Assembly: GCA_015233485.1 (NCBI GenBank)
Contig: JADFXO010000064.1
Location: 1-14,738, forward strand
Length of the DNA stretch: 14,738 bases
Direction of reading: 5' to 3'
From: Nitrospirota bacterium
GTDB lineage: Bacteria > Nitrospirota > Thermodesulfovibrionia > Thermodesulfovibrionales > Magnetobacteriaceae
In this document: one piece after another, positions 1-6,991 of the stretch
Numbering within the stretch: position 1 is the stretch's first letter
Layout: each line of letters begins with the position of its first letter
The notes under the pieces: model-generated
What the model was told of the DNA's origin: nothing
The model's database searches: none
Seen by the model: the letters and a program-made list of their open reading frames with translations, nothing else
Translations under genes and position numbers: made by a program

Positions 1-110
1 AGTCTCTTGGATACCGGACACCACATGAGGTGTATTTCGGCGAAACCAAAACTAATAACAGACAGACTGATAAATTAATCCACCTTATAGAGACTAATTT
101 TTTGTCTTGA
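1..110 (+). pseudogene. IS3-family transposase OrfB, C-terminal end (partial)
   Basis: Reading from base 3, the frame gives SLGYRTPHEVYFGETK and continues to a TGA at 108-110. The string GYRTP(H/D)EVYF, close to the stop, is typical of the extreme C-terminus of the IS3-family OrfB integrase, just after the DDE catalytic core. Only about 35 codons are inside the window, so it cannot be told whether the rest of the element is intact to the left. The following IS66-like frame begins immediately after the stop. No recognisable IS3 right terminal repeat was seen before it, so this end is probably truncated. Confidence 0.65.
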
Positions 111-335
111 CAATGGGGAGGGGTATATATTTCAAGAAAAATAAATTTTGGCAGTCAATCTGATGGTGGAGTTAAGACGACGGCATATCTTCGTACAGTT
201 GCCGCAACATGCAAAATTAGAAAAATTAGCACGTGGAACTACCTTGCCTCGGTCGTCGAAGCGCATCGCAAAGGCATTGAGATACCCATGATTCCACAAG
301 TCTTAATAGCGGGTGAACGGTTACGAAGGGTTTAA
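111..335 (+). pseudogene. IS66-family transposase, C-terminal fragment
   Basis: The frame open from 111 to the TAA at 333-335 encodes, from about base 147, FGSQSDGGVKTTAYLRTV and then ATCKIRKISTWNYL, followed by an AHRKG...PMIP segment. This matches the pattern at the C-terminus of IS66-family transposases (FG-x-(Q/D)S-x2-G...TV-x-TC...YL...AH...P-x2-P). No start codon, catalytic core or accessory tnpA/tnpB genes are present. The last codons run into the sequence that becomes the IS256-like fragment, so the break between the two elements lies near 300-315. It is a non-functional remnant. Confidence 0.6.
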
Positions 336-519
336 CAGGGGGTTACGTAAAATAAGCAAAAACAGGGGGGCTTTTCCTAATGACGACGCTGTACTGAAGC
401 TCTTTTACCTTGCCATAGTGGATATGAGTAAGAAGTGGACGCCGGCGATTAAGAACTGGCCGGCGATTATTTCCCAACTGTCAATATATTTTGCAGATAG
501 GCTGGAAAAATACATATAA
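313..519 (+). pseudogene. IS256-family (mutator-type) transposase, C-terminal fragment
   Basis: The frame from a GTG at 313 gives 68 residues containing EGFNRGLRKISKNRGAFPND, then A-x-LKLFYLA and KKW-x-P-x-(I)-x-NW. This is the hallmark C-terminus of IS256/mutator transposases (E-x-x-NR-x-(L/I)RK-x-x-K-x-RG-x-FP-x-(D/E)EA...). Full-length proteins have about 400 residues, so more than 80 percent is missing, including the DDE core. A TAG at 307-309 closes the frame just upstream, so the GTG is only the first possible codon and not a true start. The stop at 517-519 is the natural end of the family. A likely right terminal repeat lies about 250 bp downstream. Confidence 0.8.
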
Positions 520-568
520 TACCTTGAGCGAAACGTGAAAGCCGGAAAGGAGGTGAAAAGACAGCCGT

Positions 569-607
569 CCCGTAAAAACTGAGCTTTAAAGGCTCATACG
601 CGACGGG
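569..607. other. Two-tier hairpin of unknown role
   Basis: An outer 5-bp stem (569-573 CCCGT with 603-607 ACGGG) encloses a symmetric 7/7 internal loop, then an inner 4-bp stem (581-584 GAGC with 592-595 GCTC) with a 7-nt loop. A strong Shine-Dalgarno-like run (AAAGGAGG, about 546-553) lies just before it, but no credible reading frame follows. It may be part of the non-coding end of the IS256 element or of a small repeat inserted into it. The stem is short and could be chance. Confidence 0.3.
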
Positions 608-611
608 CGAT

Positions 612-700
612 AATAACTTGTTGAAAAACAAAGAAAAAACCACTACGCGAGAGGTGTAAGCTGCTGCATGGCTTTTTTCTCCGTTTTCCAACAAGTTATT
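612..700. repeat. Imperfect 30-bp inverted repeat (MITE-like)
   Basis: The left arm 612-641 starts AATAACTTGTTGAAAAAC. The right arm 671-700 is its reverse complement except at four positions. Three of these differences become G-U wobbles if the minus strand is transcribed, so the minus-strand RNA would fold better than the plus-strand RNA. The arms are separated by 29 bases. No reading frame of note lies inside. It sits between the IS256 transposase remnant and that element's probable right end, where IS256 elements normally have little DNA. It may therefore be a separate small element inserted there. Confidence 0.55.
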
Positions 701-765
701 TCCCGCTACGATAAAATGAGAACTGTTAAAAAAATAAGACAAAAATACCACCTATCAAAAATGGG

Positions 766-791
766 GTTTACACAAATAACTTGACACTCCC
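766..791 (+). repeat. Probable right terminal repeat of the IS256 remnant
   Basis: The sequence around 767-786 (TTTACACAAATAACTTGACA, then CTCCC) resembles IS256-family ends, which typically contain TTTACACA followed some ten bases later by a GACA-type motif. It lies downstream of, and in the right orientation to, the IS256 transposase stub ending at 519. No matching left terminal repeat or target duplication is in the window, so the assignment rests on resemblance alone. If correct, it puts the IS border about 50 bp beyond the stop codon of the last magnetosome-cluster gene. Confidence 0.45.
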
Positions 792-840
792 GGTACTCCG
801 TCTACCGGCTGCAACTTCCCACCCTGCACCGCCGACGCCC

Positions 841-1536
841 TTACTCAATAGTCCTGCTTATCAGGCTGTCTCGTTCTTCCACGCAGTCTCTGTAACCCTT
901 TTCGAGTTTTACGATTTTCTCCCTGTGGATATGTCTCTCGCCCTTGAGAATATTTATTTCCTTTGCGTAGGCGTTTATCTTTTTCAGGGCCGCGCTGATT
1001 TTTGTCTCCAGATACGTTATATCCCTGAGCAAGTCTGCCTTCTCTTCCTGCAGCTCTTCAATTCGGATTTTATATACCTGCGTCTCGTATTTGGCCTTAT
1101 CGGACAGTGCTTTCATATCAACAACATATGACTGGGAACTGTTTCGTTCTTCAATAAGGTGTTCTATCTCCGCCTGAAGTTCCCTTTTTGGCGGAATTTC
1201 GCGATTTATAGTGTCGATTGTCCTTTGGAGGTCATGTTTTTCCGTCCTCAGGTTCGTTATCAACTCCTTTGAGGATTTTACGTCACGCTCCAGTGAGGCG
1301 TTTATGGATAGTACATCGTTAAGCTGTTTCTCCATGTTTTGAATACAGATAAACATATCCTTTATGGTCTTTCCTACGTCAACTGTGCCGCTGGCGTCTC
1401 TTAACAGCTCAACACCTCGTATTTCGGGCAGGGTGCCGGCCAAGGCCCATGACGCGCCGGCAGCGGCAGTACCGGACGGCTCGCCAGGTGGTATTAAGGA
1501 CATTTCGTTTATTTCGAATTCGTTCATATTATCCAT
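841..1536 (-). CDS. Coiled-coil protein of the magnetosome cluster (man/mad-type)
   Basis: I do not recognise a catalytic family in these 231 residues. Residues 1-50 form a low-complexity, Ala/Pro/Gly-containing head. From about residue 55 to the end the protein is heptad-rich coiled coil (segments 57-112 and 118-225), broken by a proline pair at 114-116 (IPPKRE). There is no signal peptide or membrane segment, so it is probably a cytoplasmic structural protein. The ATG lies 2 nt after the stop of the upstream gene, and its ribosome-binding site (AAGGGG) is made from that gene's last codons, which implies translational coupling. It is the last gene of the run, and IS debris begins about 50 bp beyond its stop. 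Similar coiled-coil genes in known Nitrospirota and Desulfobacterota magnetosome clusters carry man or mad names. I cannot say which one this is. Confidence 0.75.
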   Translation of the reverse strand: MDNMNEFEINEMSLIPPGEPSGTAAAGASWALAGTLPEIRGVELLRDASGTVDVGKTIKDMFICIQNMEKQLNDVLSINASLERDVKSSKELITNLRTEKHDLQRTIDTINREIPPKRELQAEIEHLIEERNSSQSYVVDMKALSDKAKYETQVYKIRIEELQEEKADLLRDITYLETKISAALKKINAYAKEINILKGERHIHREKIVKLEKGYRDCVEERDSLISRTIE

Positions 1537-1538
1537 GG

Positions 1539-2174
1539 TTACCCCTTCTTATAGTAAGATAACTTAGTTGTTTTTTCAACTGCCTTCATGGCGCTAAACA
1601 GATTCGCTAACGCCTTCGACGTCCATTCGATTTTCTCTATCAGATAGTCCAGCTCGTCGAACTTTTGAGGGACATCATATTCAATCATCGTTACCTTGTT
1701 CTTCAGGGCGGCTATCTCGCCTTTTGTGAAATCTATCCCCAATATCGTATTGCCGAGGTTAGAGATATGGCCGCTAAGCTCCTCGGATATTCTGTTGTAG
1801 GTATTGACGAGTACGGCCTTTTCCGCCTCAAGGAAGTCTATCTCGGCAAGCAGGCCGCTTTCGCCGGCGATTGGTTTTAAGAGCGCCCGCCTCAAATCTA
1901 CCGCCGAGCCGGAGAGTTGTATTATCTTCTTGTTCCTATCAAACAGTTGAATCTCCAGCTCCTTTATCTGCCTTTGCAGTTTGTGGTTTTCCACTTCAAG
2001 GGCTTCTATTTCACTGTCGAGGCTATTTTTCTCATAGAGAAGCCTGTCCCTGTGGGCACGCAGCTCCTCCTTGTTCTCCTCAACCCGCTCTATCATAGAG
2101 AACATCTCTGTATCTCTATTAGTTTCCGGGGCCGCCTCAGACGGCGTAACGGCCGATTGATCAAGTTCATTCAT
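1539..2174 (-). CDS. Coiled-coil protein of the magnetosome cluster (man/mad-type)
   Basis: This 211-residue protein has a short acidic head (1-22) and then continuous coiled coil (about 25-90). A break around 100-104 (KPIAG) is followed by a second helical stretch from 105 to 200 and a basic tail ending YYKKG. No membrane segment or known domain is visible. The layout (head, coil, proline break, coil) mirrors that of the gene directly downstream, and both share a short LxAEIxxLxxE+ block just after the break, so the two may be distant duplicates. The start is supported by a GAGG ribosome-binding site about 10 nt upstream, and the gap to the preceding gene is only 17 bp. A scaffold or chain-organising role is inferred from location only. 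Confidence 0.75.
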   Translation of the reverse strand: MNELDQSAVTPSEAAPETNRDTEMFSMIERVEENKEELRAHRDRLLYEKNSLDSEIEALEVENHKLQRQIKELEIQLFDRNKKIIQLSGSAVDLRRALLKPIAGESGLLAEIDFLEAEKAVLVNTYNRISEELSGHISNLGNTILGIDFTKGEIAALKNKVTMIEYDVPQKFDELDYLIEKIEWTSKALANLFSAMKAVEKTTKLSYYKKG

Positions 2175-2191
2175 CTGCTATATACCTCGCA

Positions 2192-3811
2192 TTACACATT
2201 CAGGAGGTTTATAAGTTCTGCCTTTGTAAAAGTATCGTCACAGTCTATGCCCTGTCCCTCACACAGAGAGATAAGCTCCGCCTTTGACATCCTCTTGAGT
2301 TCCGCTGGGGTTGGGATAATCATAGCTACAGGCGCAGCCTGCCCGGCTATTTCGGCTGCCGGTTCGGCTGCTGCCTCGGAGTCGGCCAGTTCAGTGGCAA
2401 GCTCTGACATCGCCGCAGACTCAGGCTCCTCAGCCGCAGGTGGTTGCGCCTCATATTTCTCAACGGGGGACACAGATGCCACAACGCCCGAATATTGTTC
2501 AACCACAGAGTCCCCAACACCAAGCATCCTCTCTCTTTGCCACCAGTCTTTCAACTCGTTGACAGCCGCTGCCAGCGCATCTCCGGTAAGCTCTATGTTG
2601 AAGGTTATCTCCTTTGCCGTAATCATCTTTATGGCCTCAAGGGATTTCTGTCTTATTTCAATGGCCTCGTCTGCCAACGTTCTCATAAGCGGCAGCACCG
2701 CGGATGTGTCTTTAATATTCGCAAGCGCCGATACGGCTGCCTTCCTGACCAGCTCATCCTTGTCCTGGAGGCTCTGGATAAGCCCCGGCACTGCCTCAGA
2801 GATGTCTTTCCAGCCCAAAAACGTAACCGCCTGGCGGCGTACTTCGGCGTGCTCATCCTTTAAGGCATCCATGAGATAGGGGATTATCTCATCGTCCTTG
2901 CCAAGTTTATACAACCCTCGCAGGCTGTTTGCGCGTACCTTATGGTTTGAACCGGAGGACATTTCCTTACATAATGCAACTGCCCTCTGGTCTGCTATGC
3001 TGATCAGGGAATTAATCACCTCGGCTGTCAGATAGTGGTTGTCATATTTCACGGCGCACAACAGCACATCAACTGCCGCCTTGTTGCCCATTTTACCCAG
3101 TTCTGTGGCGGCAAGTATCTTTACGTCCATTTCCATGTCAAGCAGGTCGTTGGCTATCTTATTGAATATCGCCTTGTCGCTGTCCGTCTCAAACTTGCCG
3201 TGTTTTAGCGCCTTTTCGATGGCTGATTTGAGCTGAGAATCAACTTGGGCCTCGGTCAATTTTTGTTTCTTTTTCGCAAGTTTGAGTTCTCGTCTGGCCT
3301 CAGATTTCTTTAGGCCGCCCTCTCGTCTCATCTCTTCCAGTTCTAAGATTCGGCCCCTCAGCCTTTGTATCTCTCTCTCAAACTCCCTGACGTCTTCTAT
3401 CATATTTCTGACGTTGTCGGAGTCAAGTTTATCGGCCGATGCGCCTTCCTTTCCGATTTCAAAATAGAGATTCTTTATCTTTCCCTCATATTCAGTGATT
3501 TTATCTCTAAGCTCGTCTTTAGTGCCGGGCGTGCCGGGATCTACCGCGCTGAGTTTAACCGCGGCGAAATCAATTCGCCTTGTGTATTCACCCATCTTCG
3601 CAAAACCTCCGGCAATTAACTCAGCGGTCTTCTTAGACAAATCAATGGTCGAATCCACTATGCCGGGGGTTGCCTTTTTTACGGCGTCGGCCGTCTTAGT
3701 AAACAAATCCACCGTATAGTCAAAGGACTTAAGCGTTGCCGCTCCGGCCGCGTTAAGCGCCTTTGCCACGCCGCCCCACAAACCTTTTCTTTTTACCTCT
3801 TCCATTTCCAT
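2192..3811 (-). CDS. Large coiled-coil / HEAT-repeat protein with C-terminal SAP-like domain
   Basis: The protein has 539 residues and several parts. Residues 1-90 are amphipathic and Ala/Lys-rich (phasin-like in composition). Residues 97-205 are charged coiled coil. Residues about 225-400 contain four to five HEAT/PBS-lyase-type repeats, recognisable by A-x-x-x-L-G-x-(M/L/W) and V-R-x-x-A-V-x-x-L patterns (for example VRRQAVTFLGWKDISEAVP at 324-342). Residues 440-500 are an acidic Ala/Glu-rich linker. Residues 502-537 resemble a SAP/HeH two-helix motif (ELKRMSKAELISLCEGQGI). HEAT repeats normally bind proteins, and SAP/HeH motifs often bind nucleic acid or act as small adaptors, so this looks like a multi-domain adaptor and not an enzyme. 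A strong GGAGGG ribosome-binding site lies 7 nt before the ATG. The position just after the TauE gene fits a conserved man-type gene, but I cannot name it firmly. Confidence 0.8.
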   Translation of the reverse strand: MEMEEVKRKGLWGGVAKALNAAGAATLKSFDYTVDLFTKTADAVKKATPGIVDSTIDLSKKTAELIAGGFAKMGEYTRRIDFAAVKLSAVDPGTPGTKDELRDKITEYEGKIKNLYFEIGKEGASADKLDSDNVRNMIEDVREFEREIQRLRGRILELEEMRREGGLKKSEARRELKLAKKKQKLTEAQVDSQLKSAIEKALKHGKFETDSDKAIFNKIANDLLDMEMDVKILAATELGKMGNKAAVDVLLCAVKYDNHYLTAEVINSLISIADQRAVALCKEMSSGSNHKVRANSLRGLYKLGKDDEIIPYLMDALKDEHAEVRRQAVTFLGWKDISEAVPGLIQSLQDKDELVRKAAVSALANIKDTSAVLPLMRTLADEAIEIRQKSLEAIKMITAKEITFNIELTGDALAAAVNELKDWWQRERMLGVGDSVVEQYSGVVASVSPVEKYEAQPPAAEEPESAAMSELATELADSEAAAEPAAEIAGQAAPVAMIIPTPAELKRMSKAELISLCEGQGIDCDDTFTKAELINLLNV

Positions 3812-3838
3812 ATTTAATCCCTCCTCAAGTACAATATT

Positions 3839-4756
3839 TTAGATTATACCCAAAATCAGTTTTACCGAAACAACAAGCAATAATACCGCGATAACCCTTT
3901 TGATAACCTCAGGGTGTACGTTTAGCGCGAGCCTCGCGCCATAGTACGCGCCAAGTATCGTGCCAATCCCAAGAAATACCGTATAGTCAAGATCTATGGT
4001 CTTTAGTCCCGCAAATATCATCACGCCAAAGAAACTCGTTATCAATATGATAAAATGAGACGTTGCCGCCGCTATATGAATTGGAATGCCTATAAAACTC
4101 ATCAACGGCACGTGCATCAGGCCGCCCCCTACCCCCAAAAGCCCTGAGAGGATTCCCACCAGAAAACTCCCGCCAAATCCCACCGCCATATCCGGGCTGT
4201 ATGTGTGTGTCTCGCCGGTTGAGTCATATACCACGCGCGTACTTGGCTCTGTTTGCGATTTCGAGCACACAAGATAAAACTCATCGACAAAGATAAGTGT
4301 ATAAGTGACGGCCATCAAAAGAAGGGCAAAAATCACAGAAAACACCACCATATTAAATTGTTGCGAGAGAATTGCCCCAATCACCACACCAGGGACGGCC
4401 ACTACCGAGAACTTAACCCCAAGCCCGTAATCTATCCTCTCTTGCGACATATAAGCAAACGTACCCGAAAGCGCGTTCAAAAATACAACCGCCGTTGATG
4501 TCCCTATGGCGTGCTGCGGCGTAAATCCGTACATAATTAATAGTATGGGAACGAGTATAAACCCGCCTCCAGCCCCTACCAGCGTACCGGCAAGACCCAC
4601 AAACACCCCCGTCAGCACAACGGGAACAACACCGAAAAATCCCCGTATCATATCATGTTGAGCGTCAGGACGCGCAAACGCGCAACCACTCATAAGCGCC
4701 GCCGCCCCCATAAGGGCTAAGATAAGAACGCACCGCCTGGCGGCCATTTTCCTCAT
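3839..4756 (-). CDS. TauE/SafE-family permease, MamO C-terminal-like
   Basis: This 305-residue integral membrane protein has two homologous halves, as in the TauE/SafE (sulfite/organosulfonate exporter) family. The first half carries GTLVGAGGGFILVP (57-70) and the second LSGLLGVGGGLMHVP (203-217), each followed by an A-x-x-TS motif. About eight hydrophobic helices are visible, with a hydrophilic loop at about 163-190. In Magnetospirillum, MamO fuses a degenerate protease to such a domain. In Nitrospirota clusters a separate TauE gene occupies this place, and this one fits that pattern. Transported substrate is unknown. The N-terminus (MRKMAARR, hydrophobic stretch, MSGC at 22-25) resembles a lipoprotein signal, which is odd for a permease. 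The ATG overlaps the stop of the preceding gene by 4 nt and has an AGAGGT ribosome-binding site. Confidence 0.85.
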   Translation of the reverse strand: MRKMAARRCVLILALMGAAALMSGCAFARPDAQHDMIRGFFGVVPVVLTGVFVGLAGTLVGAGGGFILVPILLIMYGFTPQHAIGTSTAVVFLNALSGTFAYMSQERIDYGLGVKFSVVAVPGVVIGAILSQQFNMVVFSVIFALLLMAVTYTLIFVDEFYLVCSKSQTEPSTRVVYDSTGETHTYSPDMAVGFGGSFLVGILSGLLGVGGGLMHVPLMSFIGIPIHIAAATSHFIILITSFFGVMIFAGLKTIDLDYTVFLGIGTILGAYYGARLALNVHPEVIKRVIAVLLLVVSVKLILGII

Positions 4757-5901
4757 TGTACCTCTTTCTCTATGGCAAGCATTAGTTTTTCCACGGCAGT
4801 CTTATACTCCTGCGAGAGCTTGACCAATATGGCGTTTATGCTTCCCGCATAGTCGTTTATCGGGCCGAGCACCTTTATAAGTTTTTCGTTGGCCTCCTCG
4901 TCCACATCCAATCCCTGCAGTTGATTTTCAGCATCTGAGAGTTCGGCCTTCGCTGTCTCAATTGCTGTGTTTAGAGTGGCGTAATGTGAGCTGAATTCCT
5001 CTTCGTTCTTTATTGAATTCTCTGCCGCCGTTAATGAGGCTGACAGCTCTGCTACCTTCTTTTCGCTATCATCAACCACGGCTGTCAATTTATCTCTTTT
5101 CGCCGTAAGATTTTCTATCTCCGCAATCAGGTCTTCTTTGCTGTCTGCTGAGGTCATCTCTGCAATCCTGCCTTGAAGATTATCTCTGAGGGCGGTGAGA
5201 GTCTCTTTCTTTTGTCTCAGCGTATCGGCGCTTGTCCTTAGCGACGGCAGCTCGTTGTCAAGGGCATTGAGTTGTCCCTTTGCCTGATTAATCATGGCGG
5301 TATTTTCTACGATAGAGCGCTCAGCCTCGTTTTGCCTGTCGGCAAGTTTATCTCCTGAGGGAATTTTTGTAAAAAGGTGTTCTCTTCGGTTTATGAGCAA
5401 TTCGTATTCGGCGTTCAGAGAGCGAAAAATATCTTCTTTTTGAGTTAGCTCACCGTCAAGCCTTTCTTTTTCTTTTAATTTCTCTTCATACTCCGGTGTC
5501 AGCTTGTTTATCTTTAGCTCAAGCGCCCTGACTCTTTCTGTAAGTGTGTCTATGCCGGAGTTCCTTTGCTGCAGGACTGCGGCCTTCTTTTCCAAGTCGA
5601 GGATTTGGTCAAGTTCTCTTATGGCGGCGTCTTTTTCTGTCTTAAACTGTTCAATCTGTTTTTTGATTTCCCTTGAGCGGTCTTCCATATTGCATAGGAC
5701 TGAGTTGCACTCCGCCAATTTTTTCTGTACCCGTTCAAAGTATTCCTTTTTGTATTCGATTTCATGCTGTTTTCTCTGAATATCAGTCTCTAACGAAATC
5801 TTATCCTTTTTCAGGACAAGGTTTGTGCCAACCTCGTTAATCAGTTTAACCATGTCTTGCTTTGTATAAGTCGTATGTTCTTCCATTAATTTAGCTGTCA
5901 T
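4753..5901 (-). CDS. Long coiled-coil protein (SMC/kinesin-like composition)
   Basis: The protein has 382 residues and is almost entirely heptad-repeat coiled coil from about residue 20 to 330. It is rich in Glu, Lys, Leu, Ala and Asn, with few prolines. A more compact C-terminal segment (about 335-380) contains VLGPINDYAGSINAILVKL. There is no ATP-binding motif, signal peptide or membrane helix, so it is a filament- or rod-forming protein and not a motor. It overlaps the preceding coiled-coil gene by 4 nt (ATGA) and the following TauE gene by 4 nt, so the three are translationally coupled. Proteins of this kind next to TauE and MamQ in Nitrospirota and Desulfobacterota magnetosome clusters carry man or mad names. 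A function in tethering or ordering magnetosomes is inferred. Confidence 0.75.
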   Translation of the reverse strand: MTAKLMEEHTTYTKQDMVKLINEVGTNLVLKKDKISLETDIQRKQHEIEYKKEYFERVQKKLAECNSVLCNMEDRSREIKKQIEQFKTEKDAAIRELDQILDLEKKAAVLQQRNSGIDTLTERVRALELKINKLTPEYEEKLKEKERLDGELTQKEDIFRSLNAEYELLINRREHLFTKIPSGDKLADRQNEAERSIVENTAMINQAKGQLNALDNELPSLRTSADTLRQKKETLTALRDNLQGRIAEMTSADSKEDLIAEIENLTAKRDKLTAVVDDSEKKVAELSASLTAAENSIKNEEEFSSHYATLNTAIETAKAELSDAENQLQGLDVDEEANEKLIKVLGPINDYAGSINAILVKLSQEYKTAVEKLMLAIEKEVQ

Positions 5902-6989
5902 AGCGTCGACCTCACAATTTCACCGAGGGCTGCTGTACCCTCCTCTATATTCAGAAGTTCACTTTCGAGTCTCAACTTTGTGGCAAGGGCCTTTTCGAAA
6001 TTGTCCAACTCCATGTCTTTTTTCCTTTTCGATTCCCCGCGTTTGGTCAGATTTATCTTGGCCCCGGCAATCCTTTCGTTATACGTCAGCAGCTCTTTCT
6101 CAAGCGCGGGGACGTTGCCCCTGTTCGTCTCATTGACTGCCTTGTGGTCTTTTAGTATCTCGGTTTGTTTATCCAACTCCCTTTGCAGCTTGCCAGAATC
6201 GAGACTTAGCGCACTCTCCTTGTCCTCAAGGCGCTCGACTTCCCCTATAAGTGACGCCTTTTGGGCGGTGAGTTCTTTTATTTCCTTGTTCGCCTGTTCA
6301 AGGGCGGCAAGGCTTTGTTCAAACTCACTGATCTGTGCTTGAAGCGCCGCAGCCTCTGGCTCAGCCTCCGCCACAAAGGCTTTTAGACCGTTAATCTCGT
6401 TTGTGTGCGCAGTTATGCCGGTGGTAAGCGTGCCAAGCTCCCCTGACAACCGCTCCGCCTCTATGAATATCTTCGCCGCGGCCTCAAGCTCTGCGACCTC
6501 CACAACGAGTGCCTTCCTCCTGGGCTGCATATCGCTGATTGTCAACGACAACCTTTCCACCACCGCGGTCTTATCGGCAAGGGTCTGGTCAAACAGCTTT
6601 GTGTTGGATTCTATTTCTATGAGGAGTTTATTTAACTCTCTTTGTTTTGCCCCCAGGGTTGTTAAAATCTTTTCCTGCCTGTTGAACTCCTGTTCAACGC
6701 CGCTTGCGGTGACTGCCATAGCCCGTCTCTTTTTCAGCGCGAAGATGTGCCCCTGCGTCTCCTTCATCTCTTTCTCATACACTGCCATCTCTATGTTAAA
6801 GATACGAATCCTGTCCGTGCCTTCGGTGAATTGCGTATTGGCCAGGGCAAGGGCTGCTGTTAACTCGTTGAGTTCTTTAGACAACATGGCGTGTTTCGTG
6901 CGCAGCTCCGCTATCTCGCCTGTAAGGACTACATTGTCCGGGGACAGGCGCGGGCCGGCTGTTTTATCAATGTCGGCAAATCCCGGCAT
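5898..6989 (-). CDS. Long coiled-coil protein (man/mad-type)
   Basis: The protein has 363 residues and is nearly all coiled coil from about residue 20 to 345, high in Ala, Glu, Leu, Lys and Thr, with no known catalytic motif, signal peptide or membrane segment. I chose the ATG at 6989 because it lies 2 nt beyond the stop of the upstream gene and is preceded at 7 nt by GGGGTG. An in-frame ATG at 7019 would add 10 residues but overlaps the upstream gene by 28 nt and has no ribosome-binding site. Its stop overlaps the next coiled-coil gene by 4 nt. Length and composition are close to that next gene, so the two may form a hetero-oligomer or be old duplicates. Role inferred only from the cluster: cytoskeletal scaffold or chain assembly. 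Confidence 0.75.
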   Translation of the reverse strand: MPGFADIDKTAGPRLSPDNVVLTGEIAELRTKHAMLSKELNELTAALALANTQFTEGTDRIRIFNIEMAVYEKEMKETQGHIFALKKRRAMAVTASGVEQEFNRQEKILTTLGAKQRELNKLLIEIESNTKLFDQTLADKTAVVERLSLTISDMQPRRKALVVEVAELEAAAKIFIEAERLSGELGTLTTGITAHTNEINGLKAFVAEAEPEAAALQAQISEFEQSLAALEQANKEIKELTAQKASLIGEVERLEDKESALSLDSGKLQRELDKQTEILKDHKAVNETNRGNVPALEKELLTYNERIAGAKINLTKRGESKRKKDMELDNFEKALATKLRLESELLNIEEGTAALGEIVRSTL

Positions 6990-6991
6990 AG

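Larger units (their letters stand above)
1..791. mobile_element. Cluster of decayed insertion-sequence remnants at the cluster edge
   Basis: This stretch holds the C-terminal ends of three unrelated transposases in a row on the plus strand (IS3-, IS66- and IS256-like), then non-coding inverted repeats and a sequence resembling an IS256-family terminal repeat at its right limit. No complete transposase is present. The region is visibly richer in A+T than the minus-strand genes that follow. It looks like successive nested insertions that kept only the right end of each element. It directly abuts the 3' end of the magnetosome gene run, as is common at genomic-island borders. The left limit is the window edge, so the IS3 element may continue outside. 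Confidence 0.75.

Noticed and set aside
546..582. Strong Shine-Dalgarno-like AAAGGAGG followed by a GTG and nine codons
   Set aside because: The GTG overlaps the ribosome-binding site itself, and the peptide would be nine residues ending in TGA, so it cannot be supported as a gene or leader peptide.
467..751. Minus-strand open frame of 94 codons across the IS256 tail
   Set aside because: It reads through both inverted-repeat structures and the transposase stub, has no family resemblance and no convincing ribosome-binding site.
540..780. Riboswitch or CRISPR array in the non-coding edge region
   Set aside because: The structures do not match consensus elements I know, such as c-di-GMP or cobalamin riboswitches, and there are no regularly spaced direct repeats.
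791..840. Terminator for the last cluster gene
   Set aside because: Only a weak 5-bp stem (CGGTA/TACCG) is present, with no T-run. No terminator can be claimed before the IS border.
1917..2879. Plus-strand open frame of 320 codons
   Set aside because: It lies antisense to the 3' half of the HEAT-repeat gene and the adjoining start of the coiled-coil gene. The product is Ser/Ala-rich with no domain, and the minus-strand frames have ribosome-binding sites and recognisable repeats. It is a shadow frame.
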